DNA of 64,000 nucleotides from a virus. The DNA lies in IMG/VR virus record IMGVR_UViG_3300043467_001012, positions 1 through 64,000 of that record; one strand, 5' to 3'. The position numbers were made by a program, and so were the translations under genes. Below, piece by piece: positions 8,668 through 15,914 of the stretch. Position 1 is the first letter of the stretch. Every line of letters starts with the position of its first letter. Under the pieces are notes generated by a model. The model worked only from the letters and a program-made list of their open reading frames with translations. It searched no databases and was not told the origin of the DNA.

Positions 8668-9309
8668 TTATAAAGAAATTAAAAAATCATTATTTCTATA
8701 TTGATTTTTCAAATAACCAATTCGATAAAGAAGATCTACATTCCAGGTTCTATTTCTCATCATTTGCCTATATCTTGGATGTGACGGCATTGTACCAGCA
8801 GGAATAATTGCCTCGTCAAAAAATTCATACCTATCTTTTATTATTGGTATCTGTTGTCTCATTCTATTCCAGCGGTTGGTAGTTTTAGGATTAGCCACAA
8901 TAAAATCATAGGAATAATATCCTATACTTTCTGCATGTGAAATGAGCAATGTGCTGGTGTCAGCAATGCCATTATCCACAGCATTGAAAATAGAATTATT
9001 AGGACTACAAAGTATTATACATTGCCGCCAAGATTTGATCATATTCCAGAACTGACCAATAGCAATACATTTAATATTTTCTTCTTTGTCAAATACTAGA
9101 GCAATCTTATTTTTAGTTTGAGTTTCATTAGAAATCATTGTTTCGATAGATTTGATAAAAACAGAGATATCAAAATCTTTATCATCAAAAGGATACGACC
9201 AAATTTTGGAAGTGTTCTGTTTATAATTTTTGGTGTCAACTAATAATTTTTCTAGATATACTAGATCATCTATAGTTCCAAACCTAGAGGAATATTCAGG
9301 ATTTATCAT
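8668..9309 (-). CDS. possible GNAT-like acetyltransferase
   Basis: A 213-aa protein. The start (SSRFGTIDDLVYLEKLL) has the look of the first strand and helix of GNAT N-acetyltransferases, and the middle (AIGQFWNMIKSWRQCIIL...) could be the central sheet. A clear R/QxxGxG/A acetyl-CoA loop is not evident, so the call is tentative. The C-terminal part is basic and aromatic. Its ATG overlaps the end of the aminotransferase-like gene by 14 nt, which points to a two-gene minus-strand operon. Confidence 0.45.
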   Translation of the reverse strand: MINPEYSSRFGTIDDLVYLEKLLVDTKNYKQNTSKIWSYPFDDKDFDISVFIKSIETMISNETQTKNKIALVFDKEENIKCIAIGQFWNMIKSWRQCIILCSPNNSIFNAVDNGIADTSTLLISHAESIGYYSYDFIVANPKTTNRWNRMRQQIPIIKDRYEFFDEAIIPAGTMPSHPRYRQMMRNRTWNVDLLYRIGYLKNQYRNNDFLISL

Positions 9310-10231
9310 AGAAGTTGTGCGGCAACATTTCTGATTTTAGATATTTTGAAAAACAAAGTCTATTTTCTTTTATTCCACGATTGTATTCTTCGAATGACTC
9401 AGTAGAAGTTGCGAAAAAAACACACTTTGACATTTCTACTTTTAAAATTTCACAAAACTTTTCTTGTACTGCACGATATTTTTGATAATTGTAATCGGCA
9501 GTATATCGTTGTAATAGTTTTAATCCAACCGCAGCCGACAGTCTATTGACGTATTTGTTTTTATTATAAACATATAAAGCATCATCATTGTCTTCTTTGG
9601 TTAGTCTCATGCCGATTCTAAGGTGTTGTACCGGAAAATTTTTACTAAGGCTGAATGTGATATCAGTAATACATTCATAAGAAAAATCAAAATTGATTCC
9701 GCCACAAACTCCAAAGTAGCAACAGTCGATTAACACTGGAACTTTTAGTGCTTCACAAGTTTCTAAAACCGAATCAGTCATTACATGTTCATTTCCGGTG
9801 CCAGCGAACGGAAGACTAAAAATCACCACGTCATTTTCTTGTATTGGTTCATCTTCAATACAGACACTCTGATCAAAATATAGCTTGGCAGCTATTGAAT
9901 GATACATGTATTCGCCTCGAAAATACCTTAACCTACGATTACGATTTTTTAGATAAAATTTATCAAAAGCTTCTGTGGTTCCGTTTGAAAAAGCGAGGCC
10001 TTGGAATTTTTCCAAACCTATAACTTGATTAGAGGTGGTTTTCATTATCCATGCTTTATACTCTTTTGTAAATTTATCGTGTATTTCATCATCATTCATA
10101 CAATCATTTTGCAGAACATCAACAATGATATCAGATACTTCTTGTTCTAAATCTTGATCTTTAATGCAATGTACACTGCCAAAAGGTAATTTTTTTAATT
10201 CTAGTAATTTATTCCAAGTATTGTTTTTCAT
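9296..10231 (-). CDS. PLP-dependent aminotransferase-like protein (fold type I)
   Basis: A 311-aa protein. Seen features of fold-type-I enzymes are a phosphate-loop-like SNGTTEAFD, an Asp followed by a Tyr in VLIDCCYFGVCGG (pyridine-nitrogen Asp and nearby aromatic), and SLSKNF, where the Lys would form the Schiff base. It is shorter than typical aminotransferases (about 360-400 aa), so the small domain is reduced. I used ATG 10231 rather than the in-frame start at 10351: the latter would run through the divergent gene at 10288, and a GATAAATA box lies 4 nt before 10231. Substrate unknown. Confidence 0.68.
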   Translation of the reverse strand: MKNNTWNKLLELKKLPFGSVHCIKDQDLEQEVSDIIVDVLQNDCMNDDEIHDKFTKEYKAWIMKTTSNQVIGLEKFQGLAFSNGTTEAFDKFYLKNRNRRLRYFRGEYMYHSIAAKLYFDQSVCIEDEPIQENDVVIFSLPFAGTGNEHVMTDSVLETCEALKVPVLIDCCYFGVCGGINFDFSYECITDITFSLSKNFPVQHLRIGMRLTKEDNDDALYVYNKNKYVNRLSAAVGLKLLQRYTADYNYQKYRAVQEKFCEILKVEMSKCVFFATSTESFEEYNRGIKENRLCFSKYLKSEMLPHNFYDKS

Positions 10232-10235
10232 GAAA

Positions 10236-10243
10236 TATTTATC
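10236..10243 (-). promoter_or_regulatory. late-type promoter box GATAAATA
   Basis: Minus-strand octamer 4 nt before ATG 10231, with no Shine-Dalgarno. It supports the short start of the aminotransferase-like gene. Confidence 0.45.
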
Positions 10244-10287
10244 ATAGCACTTTATTGCATAAATATTTTCACTTACGGAGATGAGTA

Positions 10288-11190
10288 GTGATACAAAAAT
10301 TTTTATTAGGACTGAGCATGATGTTTTTTTTATCTGCTCCCAGCCAAGCATTCGACGCTGGTTCCCAACTCATTAAAGTGGTGATGCCATTTGCTCCAGG
10401 AGGCGGTGTTGATCAAACTTTTAGGCATTTTGAAAATTGGGCAGCGAAAAAAAACATTAAGTTTGTAGCAGTTTACAGACCAGGAGCCGAAGGATTGATT
10501 GGCATGAATGAAATTGCCGCAATGCCCAAAGACGGATATCATATTTCTTTTGCAACAGCCGGCACCATAGCCGTCCAAAGATTGAAAAATCCTCAAGCAG
10601 AATTAGAAACAGTGACGTTGATAAAAAATAGTATTATGGCGTTTGTCACTCATAAAGATAGTGGCATACGGTCTCTAACTGATTTGTATCAAGGTAATCC
10701 AAAAACTCTAGCCTACGGCGCACCCGGACAACTAATGACTATACAGCAGTTAATAGAACTTTCAGATGGAAAAATGAAAAGTGCCACTCTTGTGCCCTAC
10801 AAAGGTGGAGCTCCAGTAGTACAAGATATTGCAGGCAATCATGTGCAGTTTGCAGCAGTACCATTGTTGATCACAAAGAGTTTTGTTGATTCGGGAACCA
10901 TCCGATTACTGGCTGTAGACAGCACAACTAGATTAGCAGAATATCCCAACATTCCCACGTTTAAAGAAATCTTCCCTAAGTGGAAAAGTACTGACGGATT
11001 TGCCGTGGTATTGCCCAAGGGAACTGATACAAAAGCTGTAGAATTTTGGAATTCTATATTGAAAGAATATGTCACAGATCAAAAAGTACAAGCTGACTTT
11101 TTGAAAGACTACAATATGTCGCAAAAATTTGGTAAAGAAGAATTGGAAAAAACTGTTTCTAATGCAATTAACGCATTAGAAAAAAAATAA
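10288..11190 (+). CDS. Bug/TctC-family periplasmic solute-binding protein
   Basis: A 300-aa protein with a clear signal peptide (MIQKFLLGLSMMFFLSAPSQA, cleavage after about residue 21). The mature part starts with the hallmark of Bug/TctC proteins: a strand, then PFAPGGGVDQ, followed by an NRPGA-like segment (VYRPGAEG), a GYGAPG-like loop and VPYKGGAP. The family binds tricarboxylates or other carboxylated compounds in the periplasm for tripartite tricarboxylate transporters. No TctA/TctB membrane partners occur in the window, so it would have to work with host permeases. The GTG start has GGAG 7 nt upstream. It is a likely auxiliary metabolic gene from the host. Confidence 0.88.
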   Translation: MIQKFLLGLSMMFFLSAPSQAFDAGSQLIKVVMPFAPGGGVDQTFRHFENWAAKKNIKFVAVYRPGAEGLIGMNEIAAMPKDGYHISFATAGTIAVQRLKNPQAELETVTLIKNSIMAFVTHKDSGIRSLTDLYQGNPKTLAYGAPGQLMTIQQLIELSDGKMKSATLVPYKGGAPVVQDIAGNHVQFAAVPLLITKSFVDSGTIRLLAVDSTTRLAEYPNIPTFKEIFPKWKSTDGFAVVLPKGTDTKAVEFWNSILKEYVTDQKVQADFLKDYNMSQKFGKEELEKTVSNAINALEKK

Positions 11191-11220
11191 TATGCACCTT
11201 GCTGTCATAAGAAAAATGTC

Positions 11221-11985
11221 ATGAATATCAACCAATACATCGATAGGGTAAAATTTAAAACCCTACCACAAGATTTTAATCATCAAGATGGTAAGAACTA
11301 TGAAAGCTCTTACGAATACACCAAGACCTTTAGCAACTATCATTTTGATAAATTTAAACAGGAGCATGAGGGTGAATGGTATCATCGGCTGGGAAGATTC
11401 AAAGGAGATTGGGCAGACGATGTTGCTAAAATTATAGATAAATCAAAATCATTATCCTGGGATCAAAGTACGGCGGCAGGTCAACGTCCGGGATTCCCTG
11501 GGGGTGTTAGTCCAATGAGAACACAAGAGCAAAACGACAGAAAGGCTCACGGTTTAGACCATGTTGATCATACTAACTTAGTTTTAGAAGAATATCTAGA
11601 TCAGTTTCCTAAAATTAAAAAAATGGTAGACCATTGGCATTTAGAAAAAGTTAGTTATCGTTGCCATGTGCAATGGCCTGGTCAGACGTTCGCCATGCAC
11701 ATTGATAAATTATGGCATCGCAATCCCACAGACCCGTCAAAAATAGTTAGGATTATTGTACATCTAGAAGATTACGAACCCGGCCAGATCCTTATATACG
11801 GTAATGCAGTACACACTCAGTGGAGAGCTGGCGATGTTCATATGTTCGATACCTTGAATGTTCCGCATGGAACTTTTAATATTTCAAATAAACCAAGACC
11901 AAATATCACTATCACAGGATTGAGATCAGCCCTTACTGATCAAAGATTGCAAGAAGCTACTGCTGAATCAGAATATTGTATATAA
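11221..11985 (+). CDS. iron/2-oxoglutarate oxygenase-like protein
   Basis: A 254-aa protein. HID at 160-162 (AMHIDKLWHR), H216 (VPHGTFN) and R226 fit the metal triad and the 2-oxoglutarate Arg. About 150 residues precede the core, with charged helices and no recognisable domain. The ATG lies 30 nt after the solute-binding protein, with no clear Shine-Dalgarno. Substrate unknown. Confidence 0.62.
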   Translation: MNINQYIDRVKFKTLPQDFNHQDGKNYESSYEYTKTFSNYHFDKFKQEHEGEWYHRLGRFKGDWADDVAKIIDKSKSLSWDQSTAAGQRPGFPGGVSPMRTQEQNDRKAHGLDHVDHTNLVLEEYLDQFPKIKKMVDHWHLEKVSYRCHVQWPGQTFAMHIDKLWHRNPTDPSKIVRIIVHLEDYEPGQILIYGNAVHTQWRAGDVHMFDTLNVPHGTFNISNKPRPNITITGLRSALTDQRLQEATAESEYCI

Positions 11986-12023
11986 TGCATCCGTAAAAAA
12001 CATCGCATATGGTAAAATAAAAA

Positions 12024-12764
12024 ATGAATAAAAACTTTGTTATTGTTGGGACTCCTCGTAGCGGCACTACGTTTGTCTGCGATGTGCTGAACGAATTTGA
12101 TGATATTTGGATTCCAGAGTTTCCTAATTACGAACCGTTTAATCCGCATAACTTACACAGATTAGCTAACTCGATGAAAAATAATTCATTCGATCAAGAT
12201 TTAATCATTAAAAAATTTATTAGTGTAAAATCAAAGAAAAATGTAGATTATTTTGGTTTTAAAACTTTCTTGTCCTTTCACTCAGATTTAAAAAATTTAA
12301 TTAAAGATAATAATCTAGATGTGATCTTAATTTTAAGAAAAGATATTTGGAAAGTCATAGGAAGTATGCTGATCGCAATAGACCATAATGACTACATAGG
12401 TAGCTCTAAAAAACATGATCCGTTTATTTTTGTTGAATCCAAAAGAGAAGTAAGAAGAATAATGACATTTTTCAATCAACTTTGTAGAACATATTGGGAA
12501 CTAGAGAATTTATTTGCTAAAGATTCTAATATTATCGAAAAACTATATTTTGAAGATATTGTAAATAATAACATTGCAAACAATTTAGACACTTATTTTA
12601 ACAAAAAAATTATTTTTGATCATAATTATAACGACACCGACGATATCAATTCTTATATTGGAAATTTTGAAGAACTGCAAAGTTTAATTATAAAAGAAGT
12701 TAAAAAAAATCACACACATTATTCAGCCCTTCCTTCATATATTGTTAATCAATTAGTGTTATGA
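12024..12764 (+). CDS. sulfotransferase-like protein
   Basis: A 246-aa protein. Residues 9-16 read GTPRSGTT, the 5'-phosphosulfate-binding loop of PAPS-dependent sulfotransferases. A LILRKDIWKVIGSML segment about 90 residues later matches the 3'-phosphate-binding region (R-x6-S type). These enzymes move sulfate from PAPS to a hydroxyl or amine of a glycan, lipid or small molecule. An APS-kinase-like gene, which could make PAPS, lies 800 nt away on the other strand. It overlaps the next gene by 4 nt (ATGA). Confidence 0.8.
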   Translation: MNKNFVIVGTPRSGTTFVCDVLNEFDDIWIPEFPNYEPFNPHNLHRLANSMKNNSFDQDLIIKKFISVKSKKNVDYFGFKTFLSFHSDLKNLIKDNNLDVILILRKDIWKVIGSMLIAIDHNDYIGSSKKHDPFIFVESKREVRRIMTFFNQLCRTYWELENLFAKDSNIIEKLYFEDIVNNNIANNLDTYFNKKIIFDHNYNDTDDINSYIGNFEELQSLIIKEVKKNHTHYSALPSYIVNQLVL

Positions 12765-13135
12765 TACTACAAAAAGTTATATTCGAAGAAAAAAATAGAA
12801 ATGGCACAAGTGTGGATGATTTTTATTATCGAGGATTAGAAGAAAAACTCCAAGGAAAAAAAGGCACAGGAGTTAGAGCGTTAGCAGCTGATTTTATCAG
12901 ACAGGGCAGAATCCTAGATAGATTTTTAATCTTAGATGAAACAGGATGTAAATTAGAAATTTATACTTTTTTTAAAGATGAAGAATCATTTTCTGAATTT
13001 ATTAATCATCCTGTAAATCAAAATGCAAAAAAGTTTTGGCAAGATCGAGATTGGCAAAGAACTGCCACAAAAACTGTAATTGCTGATTTTTTGAACGTGA
13101 GAAACAGACTCGGACAACTTAAATCTATAATCTAA
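12761..13135 (+). CDS. hypothetical protein, 124 aa
   Basis: No family recognised with confidence. The second half (LEIYTFFKDEESFSEFINHP...) looks a little like a dimeric alpha/beta-barrel (antibiotic-monooxygenase/EthD type), but this is a weak impression. It is coupled to the sulfotransferase by an ATGA overlap. Its 3' end overlaps the convergent minus-strand membrane gene by 11 nt. Confidence 0.6.
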   Translation: MILQKVIFEEKNRNGTSVDDFYYRGLEEKLQGKKGTGVRALAADFIRQGRILDRFLILDETGCKLEIYTFFKDEESFSEFINHPVNQNAKKFWQDRDWQRTATKTVIADFLNVRNRLGQLKSII

Positions 13136-13574
13136 TTGATCGATTTGTTTTAAAGACCCAATCCCAAAAAGGTGTTCCGATACCATAATTGCATCTACTT
13201 TCTGTATGATGCAAATAATGCCATTGACCAGATGTGTACCAAGGATACAAATTGAATTTTCTATTGTGTTCTAGCCTTTCTTGTATAATGGCTGCATAAA
13301 CATAAAATAAAATAATTATCCACCATTGACCGGTGATCCAGCTGAAAATAAAAGTAGGTAGAACTTCAGTTATCCAATAATCAAACGTGCTAGGCCAATT
13401 GTCATTGAACAGAAAAATGTTATTCCAATGCCAAACTATCTTGTGTTTTTTAATATAAGCGTGATGATGAAAATGTAGTTTTGACAGAAATGAAATTTTA
13501 TGACTGGCTCGGTGTATCCAGTATATCATAAAAGTCCATAGAAAGAAATAAAATATTATTTCAATACCGATCAT
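13125..13574 (-). CDS. fatty-acid-hydroxylase/sterol-desaturase superfamily membrane protein
   Basis: A 149-aa integral membrane protein with the His clusters of this di-iron family: HRASH near residue 21, HFHHH near 35, and HYLHHTESRCNYG near the C-terminus, followed by the usual WDWVF ending. At least three hydrophobic helices are visible. It is shorter than most members but retains the ordered His boxes. Members hydroxylate or desaturate acyl chains or sterols. The ATG overlaps the upstream APS-kinase-like gene by 4 nt, so the two form an operon. Confidence 0.75.
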   Translation of the reverse strand: MIGIEIIFYFFLWTFMIYWIHRASHKISFLSKLHFHHHAYIKKHKIVWHWNNIFLFNDNWPSTFDYWITEVLPTFIFSWITGQWWIIILFYVYAAIIQERLEHNRKFNLYPWYTSGQWHYLHHTESRCNYGIGTPFWDWVFKTNRSIRL

Positions 13575-14365
13575 ACTAGACCTAGATTTTTCCGAATTTT
13601 AGTAGCACTGATGTCAGTAATAGATTCATCAAACGTTTCCTCACCACTGGTATATCCTACACCACGACCCCAGCCAATATGAACAATATTTGGGACAACT
13701 TGAATTTCGTATTGCCCTTGATAAAGCATATCTAAATCACGTTTGATAAATCCTTTAACTTTGTCAACTTCGAAAGGATTACTACCTTGCCATCCTTGTA
13801 CATCACGTACTTGGATGATGACCTGTCCAGTCTTGGCCAGTAATCTTTCAAAGAGTGCTCGATGACCTGCATGCCATGGTTGCCATCTGCCTAACATCTG
13901 AACAGTTTCTTTTTTCCAGTCAAACACAGGACGACGACGATTGTCTATAATGTGTGCGGCAATAAACTCCCCCCATTTTTCTCCATCTTGTTCTGTAATC
14001 CTAAAGTCGTAAATCTCTGGCGGAATAAAGGCTTTGTTAGTATCTTCAAACCGACCTTTGTCAATTGTATCTACCCAGATAGTCCAATCTGCTTTAAAGT
14101 TGTTACGCATCTCAACTAGAGGAGCAACAAAGTCACAGATGACGTAATCAACATCAGTCATTGCATCTGCTAATTCGCGCATACGATGACTTTGACGAAT
14201 ACGACCTTCGTTGCTAAAATCCCAGTCGTTATACTTTTTACGCACATCGTCAGCATTTAACCAACCTACACGTTTTTTATCTGCTTGTAAATGGTCAACA
14301 ATATGTTGTGCCAAATATGTTTTACCTGAACCAGGTAGGCCCATAACTAAAATACGTTTGTTCAT
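13571..14365 (-). CDS. APS-kinase-like / nucleotidyltransferase fusion
   Basis: A 264-aa two-domain protein. The N-terminal half has a P-loop (GLPGSGKT, 9-16), then LNADDVRKKY and DFSNEGRIRQ..RM, which closely track the APS-binding segments of adenylylsulfate kinase (CysC). The C-terminal half has HAGH at 165-168 and ISATKIR at 252-258, the two signatures of HxGH-type nucleotidyl/cytidylyltransferases. It is unlike ATP sulfurylase, so it is not a classic PAPS synthetase. Role inferred: PAPS supply for the sulfotransferase at 12024, with an extra nucleotide-transfer activity. An AAGGAAA Shine-Dalgarno precedes the ATG. Confidence 0.75.
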   Translation of the reverse strand: MNKRILVMGLPGSGKTYLAQHIVDHLQADKKRVGWLNADDVRKKYNDWDFSNEGRIRQSHRMRELADAMTDVDYVICDFVAPLVEMRNNFKADWTIWVDTIDKGRFEDTNKAFIPPEIYDFRITEQDGEKWGEFIAAHIIDNRRRPVFDWKKETVQMLGRWQPWHAGHRALFERLLAKTGQVIIQVRDVQGWQGSNPFEVDKVKGFIKRDLDMLYQGQYEIQVVPNIVHIGWGRGVGYTSGEETFDESITDISATKIRKNLGLV

Positions 14366-14444
14366 GTAATTTCCTTTAGAATTAACCTATCTTCTCAACT
14401 ACCAAAAAATGGAGTTATACAAAATTTATTTATTTGGAAAATCA

Positions 14445-14473
14445 TTGACCTTTGTTCATTATGATTATATAAT
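14445..14473 (+). promoter_or_regulatory. sigma70-type promoter for the tRNA gene
   Basis: TTGACC (14445-14450), a 17-nt spacer and TATAAT (14468-14473). The expected start, about 7 nt downstream, falls at 14480, the 5' base of the tRNA acceptor stem. Confidence 0.75.
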
Positions 14474-14479
14474 ATAGTT

Positions 14480-14590
14480 GTGGTCGTGAGTGGAATTGGC
14501 AGACCTCCCGCTCGACTCATAGTCGAGAATGGGGACGGGGCAAAGTCGTAGACAGCGCCTTTGTAGGTTCGAAACCTACCGACCATACCA
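14480..14590 (+). tRNA. unusual long tRNA-like gene, anticodon CAT by position
   Basis: The acceptor stem pairs 14480-14486 (GTGGTCG) with 14580-14586 (CGACCAT, one G-U pair), followed by A and an encoded CCA (14588-14590). The T-arm is perfect (GTAGG, loop TTCGAAA, CCTAC; 14563-14579). The anticodon arm is CTCGA / loop CTCATAG / TCGAG (14511-14527), giving CAT at 14518-14520, a Met or lysidine-Ile type. The D-arm has the AATTGGCAGA core seen in leucine tRNAs but pairs poorly. The variable region is 35 nt (14528-14562), longer than in class II tRNAs. It could be a class-II-like tRNA, a tRNA with an insertion, or a decaying copy. Confidence 0.65.
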
Positions 14591-14595
14591 GTTTT

Positions 14596-14619
14596 AAGCC
14601 CCTGTAAACAGGGTGGCTT
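14596..14619 (+). other. hairpin after the tRNA gene
   Basis: AAGCC-CCTG / loop TAAA / CAGG-(GT bulge)-GGCTT gives a nine-pair bulged stem. There is no T-tract after it, so it is not a standard terminator. It could be a 3'-processing or stability element of the tRNA transcript or a leader structure of the gene at 14656. Confidence 0.5.
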
Positions 14620-14655
14620 ATAAGTATTAGAACATAACTATAAGGAAAAAATATT

Positions 14656-14844
14656 ATGTCAACAGTTGATCAATTAAAAGCAGACTTCGAAGCATTCTTA
14701 GCCGAGGACGCAAAATTCACAGCCGGCAACGGTGCAGCAGGAACTCGTGCTCGCAAAGCTCTTCAAGAAGTTGCCAAGGGTGTTAAAGCTCGTCGCAACG
14801 AAATCACAGAAGAAAAGAACGCCCGCAAAGAAGCCAAGGCCTAA
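14656..14844 (+). CDS. histone H1-like (Hc1-type) DNA-binding protein
   Basis: A 62-aa, Ala/Lys/Arg-rich helical protein. The central GNGAAGTRARKALQEVAKGVKA segment matches the core motif of bacterial Hc1-like histone H1 homologues. It lacks the long Lys/Ala repeat tail of chlamydial Hc1. These proteins bind DNA non-specifically and compact it; in a phage this could affect host nucleoid or virion DNA. AAGGA lies 9 nt before the ATG. The next gene begins 2 nt after the stop. Confidence 0.7.
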   Translation: MSTVDQLKADFEAFLAEDAKFTAGNGAAGTRARKALQEVAKGVKARRNEITEEKNARKEAKA

Positions 14845-14846
14845 TT

Positions 14847-15356
14847 ATGAGCAACAAGGACGATATCACATTCGATGATATTGAAATTGATCTAAGTGAT
14901 TATGGTGCTGCTCAGGCAAGCACCATGATCGATACCTTAGATACTATTACACTGACTGGCTCAGATCAATATTCAAATATTAATACAATAACTCTACCTA
15001 GTACTACATTTACTTACGGTGGAGCAACAGTTGGTGGTATTACTACAATTAATAATATTAATTCCAACAGTCAATGGACTACTGGAACTAGTGGATATAC
15101 TATAAGCCCTAGCTACGGAGTTAGTCCTAGCACGGTTAACATTAACACCACTGGTATCGAAATGGCAGCAGGTACTGATATTAAAATTGATGGTCAGAGC
15201 CTAAAAGAATTTATGAAGAAGATGGAGCAGAGATTAGCTATACTTGTTCCTGATCCTACAAAACTCGAAAAGTTCGAAGCACTTAAAAAAGCCTACGAAC
15301 ATTACAAGACTATGGAAAGTCTTTGTTTTGACGAACCTATTGAAGAACCAAAGTGA
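14847..15356 (+). CDS. conserved phage protein with beta-rich N-terminus and coiled-coil C-terminus
   Basis: A 169-aa protein. Residues ~1-20 are acidic, ~35-110 are Thr/Ser/Asn/Gly-rich and look like beta structure, and the end (KKMEQRLAILVPDPTKLEKFEALKKAYEHYK) is a helix with a short coiled-coil pattern. Similar C-termini are found in T4-like phage proteins of unknown function. It could be a small structural or scaffold-type protein; no enzyme motif is seen. The stop overlaps the next gene's GTG start (GTGA). Confidence 0.6.
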   Translation: MSNKDDITFDDIEIDLSDYGAAQASTMIDTLDTITLTGSDQYSNINTITLPSTTFTYGGATVGGITTINNINSNSQWTTGTSGYTISPSYGVSPSTVNINTTGIEMAAGTDIKIDGQSLKEFMKKMEQRLAILVPDPTKLEKFEALKKAYEHYKTMESLCFDEPIEEPK

Positions 15357-15901
15357 ATATCAAAATCTATGATGACTTGATTCCCAAGCATCTTCAAGAT
15401 TATTATGAGTTGAGTATTTTAGGAAAGACCAGTGTGGAAGAAGAGATCATGCACCCCACAGTTGATCTGCGGTGCAAGTACGAATCAACTGCCAATGAAC
15501 CGGGAGTTAACTCTATTTCGTTTGTTCACGTGCTAAAGTCTAGTTCACAACGTTCTGACCATCTAGATAATTTTGCATTAATACCGCAGGTTGTTTGTCA
15601 AGACCTAGGATTAATATTAAAAGAAATAATGGTGGCTAGGATTTATCTTATATTGCCCTATAAAACAAAATTAAAAAATTACGCAGCACATCAAGACTTC
15701 CCTTTTAAACATACCGTGGTATTATATTATGTCAACGATGCAGATGGAGACACTGTATTCTTTGACAAGGACAATAACGTAGTTCAATCAGTTTCTCCTA
15801 AACGTGGCCGAGTGGTTGTGTTTGACGGAGAAATATATCACGGTGGTGGCATTCCTAAAACAGGGCCACGATGTGTTGTAAACTTCGATATACTAACCTA
15901 A
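15353..15901 (+). CDS. 2OG-Fe(II) oxygenase (prolyl-4-hydroxylase type)
   Basis: A 182-aa protein. HQD at 113-115, H163 in a YHGGG motif, and R173 form the iron and 2-oxoglutarate sites. The arrangement (HQD, TVVLYYVND, DG..YHGGG) is the one common in T4-like cyanophage oxygenases. Substrate unknown; protein or nucleotide hydroxylation are both possible. The GTG start overlaps the previous stop, so translation is coupled. Confidence 0.82.
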   Translation: MNIKIYDDLIPKHLQDYYELSILGKTSVEEEIMHPTVDLRCKYESTANEPGVNSISFVHVLKSSSQRSDHLDNFALIPQVVCQDLGLILKEIMVARIYLILPYKTKLKNYAAHQDFPFKHTVVLYYVNDADGDTVFFDKDNNVVQSVSPKRGRVVVFDGEIYHGGGIPKTGPRCVVNFDILT

Positions 15902-15903
15902 GC

Positions 15904-15911
15904 AGTAAATA
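15904..15911 (+). promoter_or_regulatory. late-type box AGTAAATA before thyX
   Basis: The octamer is 3 nt before ATG 15915 and no Shine-Dalgarno is present. The first two bases are weak matches to the late consensus. Confidence 0.3.
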
Positions 15912-15914
15912 AAC

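Noticed and set aside
10231-10351. 40-codon N-terminal extension of the aminotransferase-like gene, with a signal-like hydrophobic start
   Set aside because: It would overlap the Bug/TctC gene start and its GGAG site; the inner ATG at 10231 has a late-type box 4 nt upstream and starts the recognisable fold.
14395-14586. 63-codon minus-strand frame over the tRNA locus
   Set aside because: It is antisense to a well-formed acceptor, anticodon and T arm and has no ribosome binding site.
14596-14619. Hairpin after the tRNA as an intrinsic terminator
   Set aside because: There is no T-tract after the stem on the plus strand, so I kept it only as an unassigned hairpin.
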